NCBI GenBank assembly: GCA_964537035.1
Contig: CAZIAK010000033.1
Location: 1-54,550, forward strand
Source: CAZIAK01 sp964537035
Lineage (GTDB): Bacteria > Planctomycetota > B15-G4
DNA: 54,550 bases
Reading direction: 5' to 3'
The position numbers were made by a program, and so were the translations under genes. Shown here piece after piece: positions 1 through 7,685 of this stretch. The notes beneath the pieces were generated by a model. That model was not told where the DNA came from. It made no database searches and saw only the letters and a program-made list of their open reading frames with translations. Every line of letters starts with the position of its first letter. Within the stretch, counting starts at the first letter, position 1.

Positions 1-31
1 GGGCTAGGGCCTGGCGACTCTCACGGAGCGC

Positions 32-1066
32 TCAGTTCACCGAGGAGCGCCCGCCGCCCTGACGGAGGTTGCGCCACACCGCCTTCATCAGCATCCACCG
101 GTAGCGGAGCTTCTCCGAGAAACGCCAGTAGCCTTCGGCCCCATGAATGAAGCCGTATTCCAGGGCCGACTTGGCCGAGCACAGGCCCTCGTTGCCCGCG
201 AAGTACGTCGTGCCCTTGCCGATCATGGTGGCGCTGTGGGCGTCGCTGCTGCCGGTCATGCCGATGCGCACCTTGCGTCGGGCCAGCTGCTCGTAGGCTT
301 CGATGTTGTACTTGCGCCCGTAGCCCGGTACGGCGTTGGTGCACTCGATGGCGTCGAAGTCGACGGTGTGGACCAGCTCGCGGCAGCCCAGCTTGACCCG
401 CAAGAGCTTCTCGATCAGGGGTGGCGCGAAGGGGTGGTGGGCGATGGCCAGCCCGCCGGCGGCATGAATGGCCGCCACCGTGTCGGCTGCGGACATGTCC
501 GGCTCGATGACCGATGTCACGAAGAGCGCGCCGATGTGTCCGTCACGAGAGGACACTTCGACCCCGGGGATCACCGCGAAGGGCAGGCGCCGTTCATGCA
601 CCAACCGTCGGGCCTCGAGGGCGCCGCCGATCACGTCATGGTCGGTGATGGCGATGGCATCGAGTCGGGCGGCGGCGGCGCACTCCAGCACACGTTCGAG
701 CTGATCGCCATCGGAGTAGTGGGTGTGGATGTGCAGGTCGGCCACGTTCTGCAAGGTGACCCTGCTCTTGTCCCGGATGCCTGCCAGGCGCACACCGGGG
801 AGGTAGTGCTGCTCGTAGGCGGTGGGGTGCCAGGTGTCCAGGCCGTCGACCATGGCCAGGTCGTCCTCGGCGCACCGTTCGTACTCTGCCAGCCGTTCCA
901 GGTCGTGCTCGTAGAGGTCGAGCTCGGCCATGGTGGCCCGATGATGGGCGAGCTCTGAAGTGGCAGGTTGTTCGCTGACGGGGGGCGGCTCCGCTGCGAG
1001 GGCAGCAGGCTCGGCGGGGTCCGCGGGTTCTGCGGGTGCATGGAGAGTGGGTTCGGGAGGCAGCAT
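32..1066 (-). CDS. PHP-domain metal-dependent phosphoesterase
   Basis: Predicted 344-residue PHP (polymerase and histidinol phosphatase) fold hydrolase. The metal ligands are easy to see: HIHTH at residues 112-116, TDHD at 141-144, the Glu of PGVEVSS near 170, HHPF at 210-213 and GSSDAH at 272-277. This is the arrangement of stand-alone PHP phosphoesterases that cleave phosphate esters or nucleotides with two or three metal ions. About 45 residues at the N-terminus are rich in Pro, Ala and Glu and look disordered; no signal peptide is visible, so the protein is probably cytoplasmic. ATG at 1066; a later in-frame Met at residue 46 is a possible alternative start. The DUF2339 gene lies 44 bases upstream on the same strand. 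The substrate cannot be told from sequence. Confidence 0.9.
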   Translation of the reverse strand: MLPPEPTLHAPAEPADPAEPAALAAEPPPVSEQPATSELAHHRATMAELDLYEHDLERLAEYERCAEDDLAMVDGLDTWHPTAYEQHYLPGVRLAGIRDKSRVTLQNVADLHIHTHYSDGDQLERVLECAAAARLDAIAITDHDVIGGALEARRLVHERRLPFAVIPGVEVSSRDGHIGALFVTSVIEPDMSAADTVAAIHAAGGLAIAHHPFAPPLIEKLLRVKLGCRELVHTVDFDAIECTNAVPGYGRKYNIEAYEQLARRKVRIGMTGSSDAHSATMIGKGTTYFAGNEGLCSAKSALEYGFIHGAEGYWRFSEKLRYRWMLMKAVWRNLRQGGGRSSVN

Positions 1067-1110
1067 CGTCCGTCTTCATCGGCTGCCGAACCGTGCGTTC
1101 TGTAGGGCGC

Positions 1111-3525
1111 TCAGAGCTCTGCTTGGCTGGTGTCCGGGTTGGCCCGGTTGTAGAGGTAGGAAGCAGCCACCAGCAGCACCCCCAGAGCCAGGAAGGACCC
1201 CACCCTGTACGCCGGGTCGAGTCGAGCCATGTCCACCACGAAGACCTTGACGGCGGTGAGGGCGAACAGGCCCAGGCCCATCCAGCGCAGGGGGCCTTGG
1301 TGTTTCCAGAAGCCCATGCTGACGAGAGTCGTGGCGTAGAGGGCCCAGAACGCCGAAGCGATCACCTGGGCAGCAAAGAGCCGTTGCTCAGGATCGAGGC
1401 CGTCCTCCGGGGACAGCTGGCCCCAGAGGTGGATCTCGGCGCTGCCCAGCACCAGCAGACCGATGAGCCCGGCGAGGACAGCGGCCTTGCGCCAGTGCTC
1501 CCGGGCGCCGGCTGCCACGACGAAGACCGCCACCACCAGCAGGCAGCCCGAGCCGAAGGGGACGTTGGCGAACGCAGCGAAGGTTGCCGATCGAGGCAAG
1601 TCTGCCATTGCGAAGGAGAGCACGAGGGCGGCCAGGAGTGGGCCGAAGGGCAAATGGTCCAGGCCTGGTCCGTGGCGACCGGGGCGCCAGGCCAGCCCTG
1701 CGGCGCAGAGCGAGAGGGTCGCGGAGGCGGAGCACAGGGCCCACACCTCCCGGGCGGTCACCGTCTCGAAGGTCTCCCGCAGGGCCACCCCGTCGTAGGC
1801 TTCGAGGGCGAGGAAACCCACGACCTGCCAGGTGCCTGCGCTGAGCATGCCCCGGGACAGGCGGCCCATGGCTGCGCCGCCCCGCCTCAACTCGAAGCCC
1901 GCCAGGATGCTGGCCATGCCCGGGGAGAGTGCGGCGAGCAACGGGCCGTTGAAGAAGGGCGTGAAGCTCGACTCGTGCAGCAGCGGGTCGTGGAGCAGGG
2001 CCCGGGCCAGGGCCATGGCGATCATGGTCAGTCCACTGAACACGAAGAGCCTGGCGGGCAGGCGGACGCCAGCGACGAGTGCGGCCAGTCCGGCGAAGGC
2101 CCAGGCGGGCGCCAGCCCTCGTCCGTCGATGAGGATCGGCAACGACACAGCCAGCGCCGCCAAGGCAAAGGCCCACAGCGCCTCGATGTCCGGGGCGCGG
2201 GCGAGCCGGCGCCGGGTCAGGGCCGTGGCGGCGAGGGCGTAGAATAGCCCCAGACCTGCGATCGCCGCGCCCAGTGCCAGGCGGTGATCCTCGAAGAACA
2301 GCAGCTGCCCGAAGCCCACCATGGCCAGCCCAGCCAGGCCGGACCCCGCGAGGGACACAGGGGAGAGCGCACGCTTGGCCAGCCAGTGGGGGACGATGCT
2401 GATCAGCAGCTGAGAGCCGAACAGCAGCGCCAGGCAGGCGGCGTCCAGGCCCGGGTGTTCTGTCACGCCGAAGCGCGAGGCCCAGACGGCGAAGTACACA
2501 CCGGAAGCCACCAGGGGCAGCACCTCTAGACCTGTGATCATCCGCCGGCAGAGCACGGCGAGCACGCCTCCGTGGAGCAAGAGCAGCCAGCCGGTGAGGG
2601 GCCGGAGCGCGTCTTGGTCCTGACCGAGCAGGGCCGGGCCGAGGTAGCCTCCCGCGAAGCCGAGCCAGGTCAGCAGGGGGGCGCCGCGCCAGAGCGAGAG
2701 AGTGACGCCGAGGGCTGTGATCAGCGCCGTGCCTGCGAAGGCTGTCGGTCGGCTGATCAGCTCGTACCGCGCGGCGGCGAACCAGGTCGAGATGTAGAGC
2801 GCGCCCAGGCCCGCGCCCATGAGCCCATGACCGAAGCCGCCCAGACGCTTGGCCAGGCGATCGCCGCCGAGCAGGGCCACCACACCGAGGCCGAGTCCGA
2901 GAGCCACGCGGGCGGCGGGCCCGAGCCAACCCTTGTCCATGGCGATCTTGAGGAAGAACCCCAGGGCGAAGAGCACGGCGATGACACCCGCCACCAGCAG
3001 CACCCGCTCGCCCACGAAGGACTCGAGACTGCGGCGGGGGGATGGGTCGCTTGGGGCCGCCGGAGCCACGTGGCGAGCAGGAACCTCGGGGGGAGCTGCG
3101 GCGAGGCGGGCTGTGCTTGCTGGCGGCTGGGGCGCTGGCATGGGCGCGGGCGCGGGCGCGGGCTGCGTGGGGTCAGGAGTGTGGGTTTCGGGAGCCGTCT
3201 CCCGGTGATCACTGGCCGTCGGGACCTGGTGCCTGGCCGCCGGGACTCTCTTGTCTGCGCTGGTTTCGACGGTGGGCTCGGTGGTCACCGCCGCCGCTGC
3301 CGTCTCGCCGTGGGCCGCGAGCCGGTCTTCTCGCAGCTGCAGCTTGTCAGCCAGGAGGGTCACCCACTCCTGCTGCTGCTTCGCCATGCGCTCCGCTGCG
3401 CCGAGCCGATTCGACAGGCGCACGACCATGGCGATGCAGACCAGCGGGCTGGCCAGGAAGACCAGGGCGATCACGACGAAGAACAGCTCATCCAAACCAG
3501 AGACTCCCAGCGTGTCTGGAAGCAT
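1111..3525 (-). CDS. DUF2339 multi-pass membrane protein
   Basis: 804-residue integral membrane protein. One hydrophobic segment lies near residues 12-35. A polar Pro/Ala/Thr-rich linker follows to about residue 165, then a conserved ESFVGERVLLVAG stretch and some twenty hydrophobic segments to the C-terminus. The order of one N-terminal helix, charged linker and long polytopic domain beginning with E-x-x-x-G-x-R is typical of the DUF2339 family (predicted membrane proteins of unknown role, often of this length). Nothing in the sequence indicates a substrate. It sits between the PHP gene and the ABC importer on the same strand with short gaps, so co-transcription is possible. Confidence 0.88.
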   Translation of the reverse strand: MLPDTLGVSGLDELFFVVIALVFLASPLVCIAMVVRLSNRLGAAERMAKQQQEWVTLLADKLQLREDRLAAHGETAAAAVTTEPTVETSADKRVPAARHQVPTASDHRETAPETHTPDPTQPAPAPAPMPAPQPPASTARLAAAPPEVPARHVAPAAPSDPSPRRSLESFVGERVLLVAGVIAVLFALGFFLKIAMDKGWLGPAARVALGLGLGVVALLGGDRLAKRLGGFGHGLMGAGLGALYISTWFAAARYELISRPTAFAGTALITALGVTLSLWRGAPLLTWLGFAGGYLGPALLGQDQDALRPLTGWLLLLHGGVLAVLCRRMITGLEVLPLVASGVYFAVWASRFGVTEHPGLDAACLALLFGSQLLISIVPHWLAKRALSPVSLAGSGLAGLAMVGFGQLLFFEDHRLALGAAIAGLGLFYALAATALTRRRLARAPDIEALWAFALAALAVSLPILIDGRGLAPAWAFAGLAALVAGVRLPARLFVFSGLTMIAMALARALLHDPLLHESSFTPFFNGPLLAALSPGMASILAGFELRRGGAAMGRLSRGMLSAGTWQVVGFLALEAYDGVALRETFETVTAREVWALCSASATLSLCAAGLAWRPGRHGPGLDHLPFGPLLAALVLSFAMADLPRSATFAAFANVPFGSGCLLVVAVFVVAAGAREHWRKAAVLAGLIGLLVLGSAEIHLWGQLSPEDGLDPEQRLFAAQVIASAFWALYATTLVSMGFWKHQGPLRWMGLGLFALTAVKVFVVDMARLDPAYRVGSFLALGVLLVAASYLYNRANPDTSQAEL

Positions 3526-3572
3526 CGTAACGAACGGCGGGGGCGAACGGCTGGGCCCGCGCCGGGGGACGT

Positions 3573-4337
3573 CTAGATTTCGTGGCTCACACCGAGCAGG
3601 CCGTAGAGCCTGTTCTTGATGCGTCCGTACTCAGGGCTGCCCAGATCTCGCGGGTGTGGCAGATCGACGTCGATGATGCCTGCGATGCGGCCAGGGCGGG
3701 CGCTCATGACCACGATGCGTTCAGCCAGCTGAATCGACTCATCAACGTCGTGGGTGACGAACAGGATGGTCGGCTGCTGTTGCTGCCAGATGCGAATGAT
3801 CTCGGCGCGCATGGTCAGGCGGGTGAGCGAGTCGAGGGCGCCGAAGGGTTCATCCATGTAGATCACGTCGGGCGACACCGCGAGGGCTCGGGCCACTTCG
3901 ACTCGCTGCTTCATGCCCCCGGAGAGCTCCATGGGGTAGCTCTTCTCGAAGCCGGTCAGGCCCACCAGGTCGATGGTCTCCTGAACCTTGTGTGCGGTCT
4001 CGGCCCGGTTCTGGCTGTGCTGCAATCCCAGGGCGACGTTGTCCCAGACCGAGGCCCACGGAAAGATGCCGTACTCCTGAAAGACGAAGACACGCTGGGG
4101 GTTGGGGGCCAGCACCTGCTCGCCGTCGATGAGCACCTTGCCCGACGTGGGCTGGACGAAACCGGCGATGGTGTTGAGCAGGGTCGACTTGCCGCAGCCT
4201 GACGGCCCCAGCAGGCAGACGAACTCGCCGTCGGCGACCTGCAGCTCGATGTCGTCCAGGACTTGCAGCGGCCCGGCCTTGGTCTCGAACTGCTTGCTGA
4301 CGCGATCGATCACGACCTTCGTGTGTGGCTCGCTCAT
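3573..4337 (-). CDS. ABC importer ATP-binding protein (nitrate/sulfonate/taurine type)
   Basis: 254-residue nucleotide-binding subunit with every expected motif: Walker A GPSGCGKST (residues 44-52), Q-loop Gln 87 in FQEYG, signature LSGGMKQ (138-144), Walker B VIYMDEP (158-164) followed by FGALD, and switch His 196 in THDVDES. The FQEYGIFPW and THDVDES forms are typical of the SsuB/TauB/NrtD group. It overlaps the permease gene by 4 bases (ATGA), so the two are probably translationally coupled, and it is the last gene of a binding protein-permease-ATPase operon. It powers import of whatever ligand the upstream binding protein recognises. Confidence 0.95.
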   Translation of the reverse strand: MSEPHTKVVIDRVSKQFETKAGPLQVLDDIELQVADGEFVCLLGPSGCGKSTLLNTIAGFVQPTSGKVLIDGEQVLAPNPQRVFVFQEYGIFPWASVWDNVALGLQHSQNRAETAHKVQETIDLVGLTGFEKSYPMELSGGMKQRVEVARALAVSPDVIYMDEPFGALDSLTRLTMRAEIIRIWQQQQPTILFVTHDVDESIQLAERIVVMSARPGRIAGIIDVDLPHPRDLGSPEYGRIKNRLYGLLGVSHEI

Positions 4338-5203
4338 CGTTCGGCGTAGCCCCAGCGTACCTCGTCGAAGTGTTCGAGGCGGCGGATCATCAGGTCAAGC
4401 ACGATGCCGATCAGGCCGATGACGATCATCACCGCGGCCACCAGGTCGTAGCGGCTGCCCATGTTGCGGGCATCGTTGATCAGGTAGCCCAGGCCGCTGT
4501 CCATGCCCACCATCTCGGCCGCCACGATGACCAGCCAGGCCACGCCCAGAGCGATGCGCAGGCTGGTGATGATCTGGGGCATGGCCCCGGGCAGGACCAC
4601 GCGGCGAATGAGCTCGAAGCCGTGGATGCCGAAGTTCGACGCCGAGCGCTGGTGCACCAGGCTGATGTTGCGCACACCGGCCATGGTGCCCACGCAGATG
4701 GGGAAGAACGACGACAAGAAGATGAGAAAGATGCCCGCCCCGTCACCGATGCCGAACCAGAGGATGGCGACAGGGATCCAGGCGATGGGGGAGATGGGCC
4801 GCAACCCCTGAATGATCGGGTTCATGGCCCAGAACGAACGGGTCGACCAGCCCACCACCAGACCCAGTGGGATGGCGGTGATGGTGGCCAGGAAGAAACC
4901 CCAGGTGACCCGGTACAGGCTGGCCACCGAGTCGCCCAGCAGGCGATCGCTCTCGACCACTTCGATGAGCGCCAGCAGGGTCTGCCAGGGCGTGGGAAAG
5001 ATCGTCGCCTGGAGCAGATCACAGCCCAGCTGCCAGAGGGCCACCATGATCGTGGCCACCATCACGGGCAGGGCTGTCTTCTGCGCTCGTTCAGACCACG
5101 AACGGGACAGGCGGCTGATGACGAGCGCGACCACGATCAGCGACACCGCGACGACCGGCCCCCAGGACGTGCCTGCGCTCGTCGGTTCGGCGAGGGCCAA
5201 CAT
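4334..5203 (-). CDS. ABC importer permease (SsuC/TauC/NrtB-like)
   Basis: 289-residue inner-membrane permease. The N-terminus carries two hydrophobic segments (about residues 14-35 and 45-62), and the binding-protein-dependent transport core follows with several more. An EAA-type cytoplasmic loop is seen near residues 190-215 (GIHGFELIRRVVLPGAMPQ), the surface that docks on the ATPase. Its length and motif fit the nitrate/sulfonate/taurine permeases, though it has an extra N-terminal helix pair. The ATG at 5203 overlaps the TGA of the binding-protein gene by one base (TGATG), and its own stop overlaps the ATPase start. Confidence 0.93.
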   Translation of the reverse strand: MLALAEPTSAGTSWGPVVAVSLIVVALVISRLSRSWSERAQKTALPVMVATIMVALWQLGCDLLQATIFPTPWQTLLALIEVVESDRLLGDSVASLYRVTWGFFLATITAIPLGLVVGWSTRSFWAMNPIIQGLRPISPIAWIPVAILWFGIGDGAGIFLIFLSSFFPICVGTMAGVRNISLVHQRSASNFGIHGFELIRRVVLPGAMPQIITSLRIALGVAWLVIVAAEMVGMDSGLGYLINDARNMGSRYDLVAAVMIVIGLIGIVLDLMIRRLEHFDEVRWGYAER

Positions 5204-6279
5204 CAGCGGTCGCCCCCTTGGTCACGGTAGGTCGCGAGGGGCAAGCGGTTCATGTTCCAGTCGAGCTCTTCGAGCGGGCGTACAAAGCTGTCGTCCACGT
5301 AGTCTTCGAAGGCGATGGGGCCAGAGAGCACGCCGACCTGCACGGCCAGCTCCATGATCTCGTCGAAGTCGGCCTTGAGCGGCCCGAGCTCGGTGTACTT
5401 GACCCGGTCGATCGGTTTGCTCAACACGAACTTGAGCAGCTCCGGGTCTTGGAAGTAGTAGTGTTCGGCGGCGACCTCGGCGGCGTCCATGCGATGGCTC
5501 ATGTCTTCGTCGAGCCATTTGCCCGACTTGGCGATGCCGTCGACGAGCTCTTGGATGATGGCCCGGTCGTCTTCGATCAGGTCTTGTCGCACGACCAGCA
5601 CGCAGGAGATGAAGTCTGGCCAGATGTCCTTGGTGTGATAGAGCACCCGACCGAAGCCGTCGACCTCGGCCTTGGCGGCGAAGGGCTCGCCCACGATGTA
5701 GCCGTCGATGGAGCCCTCGGCCAGGGCCGTGGGGTGGTCGGGGGGCGGCAGCTCGCGCAGCTCGATGGCATCGTCGGGCATGCCCCACGTCTTCATCATC
5801 TTGTGCATGAGCAGGTTCTGATTGGCGTAGCGGCTGGGGATGGCCACGGTCTTGCCCCGCAGGTCGCCAAAGTCGCGGATGTCGCTGTCGGTGTGCACCA
5901 CGATGGCGGTGCCGTCACGGTGGCCCAGGTAGACGATGCGAATATTGGCGCTGCGAGCCAGCTCCATGGCCAGGGGCGCCAAGATGAACGCGGCGCCGAT
6001 CTCCTTCGCGTTGAGCGCCTCGGTGACCGTGGGCCAGTCGGTGAACTTCTGGCTCTTGAAGAACGACTCGGTCTCGCTGTGCTTGGTCACCCAACTGGTG
6101 ACCGGACAGGTGAGGTGTCAGGTCACCGGCAAGAAGCCCACCACGAGTTCGGGGCGCTCCATGCCGAAGAAGACCCGGCTGCCACGGGCCAGTTCGCCCC
6201 AGCCCACGTTGAGCTGGACGTGGGCGCCGGTGATGAGTAGCAGCCAGACGAGTGAGCCGAGGGCAACCTGTCGCTTCAT
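5203..6279 (-). CDS. ABC importer substrate-binding protein with in-frame TGA; candidate selenoprotein
   Basis: Periplasmic NMT1/NrtA/SsuA-like binding protein, 358 residues if the TGA at 6120-6118 is read through. What is seen: ATG at 6279, a basic start (MKRQ) with a hydrophobic signal or anchor, then ERPELVVGFLPVT, TGA, HLTCPVTSWVTKHS, and an uninterrupted binding-protein fold to 5203 in the same frame. The part after the TGA alone (from GTG 6090) would lack both the secretion signal and the first beta strand. From memory, relatives carry Cys here (PVTCHLTCPVT), so TGA replaces the first Cys of a Cys-x3-Cys motif and would give Sec54/Cys58. A perfect hairpin follows 14 nt after the TGA. 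TGA is an ordinary stop in neighbouring genes, so general code reassignment is unlikely. Alternatives are a nonsense mutation or a sequencing error. The ligand is unknown. Confidence 0.72.
6085..6103 (-). promoter_or_regulatory. candidate bacterial SECIS hairpin
   Basis: Read on the minus strand, 14 nt after the in-frame TGA (6120-6118) there is a perfect 7-bp stem, GGTCACC / GGTGACC, closing a 5-nt loop AGTTG. The loop starts 21 nt after the TGA and has G at its second position. Below the stem a 2x2 internal mismatch is followed by three possible pairs (T-G, G-C, T-A). As I recall the published bacterial SECIS model (apical loop roughly 16-37 nt from UGA, a G among the first two loop bases), this fits. 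The stem also encodes PVT and VT, so part of the symmetry could come from codon repetition. Confidence 0.5.
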
Positions 6280-6511
6280 GTTCGTGTTCAGTCGTGAGCC
6301 GGGCGGACGGGAGTCTGAGCATAGCCCACCACAGAGCCGTGCGAAGGCGGCAGATACCGCTTCTCGGCATCGCATCGCAAGACCGGCTTTCTCTCCAGCT
6401 CCGCTCTCAGCTTGGGACGCTTGATCTGAGACGCCCTCTGCAGGTCACCGGGGCGTGATCGAGGCTTGTTATGGTGCGCCCCATGAGCCGCCCAGCCCGA
6501 GAGATACGTCG

Positions 6512-7681
6512 ATGAGAGTGATGGTCATCCTGGCTCTGCTCGTGGGGCTTCTGGCCTGGTTCGGCTGGAGCCGAGCAGACGATGGGGGAGCGTCGAGGCT
6601 CCCTCCCGATGAGTTCCCCACGGACGGCAGCCCCGGGTCGGTGCGGTCGTCGAACGGTCTGACCTCGGGGTCGGCCAGCGGGCCAGGCGCTGCTGCAGGA
6701 GATGGATCTGGGCTGTCAGCTGGTGCAGCAGGGTCTCTGTCAGGCGGCCTGAGCGAGGGTTTGCCCACCCTGGCTGACTTGCTGAAACACGTCGATCGAC
6801 CGGCGCTCGAGGCACTGGAGCGACGGCTGAAGGCCGCCGTCGAGCAGTCGCCCCACGACGGAGTGTTGCGCTCTGACCTCTGCGAGACCGCACGCCTGCT
6901 GGGACACTTTGACCTGGCAGCAGAGCAGGGTGAGCGCGCGATCTCCCTGCTCCCGAACGTGAGTCGCACCCACCACCTCTACGCCAAGGCCCTGGGCGAA
7001 CAGATGCGCAGCGGGGGCTTGTTCACGGCCATCCGCCTGGTGGGTTCCTACAAGGAGCAGATGGCCGAGGCCATCGCACTCGACAGCCAGAACTTCAGGG
7101 CCCGGGCAGAGCAGATCGCCTTCTTGTTGTTCATGCCCTCGATCGGCGGCGGCGACAAGGACAGGGCCGCACAGCTGGCCGATCAGCTCGAAGGGGACGA
7201 CTCCCGCTGGGGGCTGCTGGTGCAGGCGCTGGTGTTGGCGGAGAACGACGACGAGGCCGGGGCGGTGGCGGTCTGCGAAGGGGCCCTGGATTTGTTCCCC
7301 GGAGACCAGAAGATCGCGGTCACTCTCGCGGGACTGCTCGAAGATGTGGGCCGCAATGACGAGGCCGACGAGCAGTTCGCTGCGGTGCTTGAGGGTGTCC
7401 GGGGTGAGGCCTACTACTTGGCGTTGTACCAGCGCGCGCGCATGCACATTCGTGCAGGTCAGCGGCTGCGCGAGTCGATCACGGCCTTGGAGGCCTTTGT
7501 TGCGGCACGACCCTACGGCGAGTTCTTGTCCCCTGTAGAGGGGGCCTACTACCGCATGGGCTCAGCTTGGCAGAAGCTGGGCGAGACGGCTCAGGCTCGG
7601 GCCGCCTACGGCCAGGCGCTCGAGCTCGACCCGGACTTCGAACGGGCCGAAGAGGCCCTGGACGCCCTCGGCGACAGCTGA
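6512..7681 (+). CDS. TPR-repeat protein with N-terminal membrane segment
   Basis: 389-residue protein. ATG at 6512 was chosen because it starts directly before a hydrophobic helix (VMVILALLVGLLAWFGW); the frame is open upstream to 6455 but that stretch looks non-coding. A Gly/Ser-rich linker follows to about residue 80, then helical repeats with TPR character, for example a last repeat reading LGETAQARAAYGQALELDP with E-x-A-L near the C-terminus. The hydrophobic start suggests membrane anchoring with the repeats in the periplasm. Function unknown; such proteins usually scaffold complexes. It converges on the subtilase gene with only 4 bases between the stops. Confidence 0.8.
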   Translation: MRVMVILALLVGLLAWFGWSRADDGGASRLPPDEFPTDGSPGSVRSSNGLTSGSASGPGAAAGDGSGLSAGAAGSLSGGLSEGLPTLADLLKHVDRPALEALERRLKAAVEQSPHDGVLRSDLCETARLLGHFDLAAEQGERAISLLPNVSRTHHLYAKALGEQMRSGGLFTAIRLVGSYKEQMAEAIALDSQNFRARAEQIAFLLFMPSIGGGDKDRAAQLADQLEGDDSRWGLLVQALVLAENDDEAGAVAVCEGALDLFPGDQKIAVTLAGLLEDVGRNDEADEQFAAVLEGVRGEAYYLALYQRARMHIRAGQRLRESITALEAFVAARPYGEFLSPVEGAYYRMGSAWQKLGETAQARAAYGQALELDPDFERAEEALDALGDS

Positions 7682-7685
7682 AGGG

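Noticed and set aside
1036..2247. Long open frame opposite the DUF2339 gene
   Set aside because: It is the antisense shadow of a GC-rich membrane protein gene; composition is Gly/Gln/His-rich with no fold or signal.
6118..6375. Separate small secreted protein ending at the TGA
   Set aside because: Its C-terminus is the first strand of the binding-protein fold and is in frame with the rest, so it is one gene with an internal TGA.
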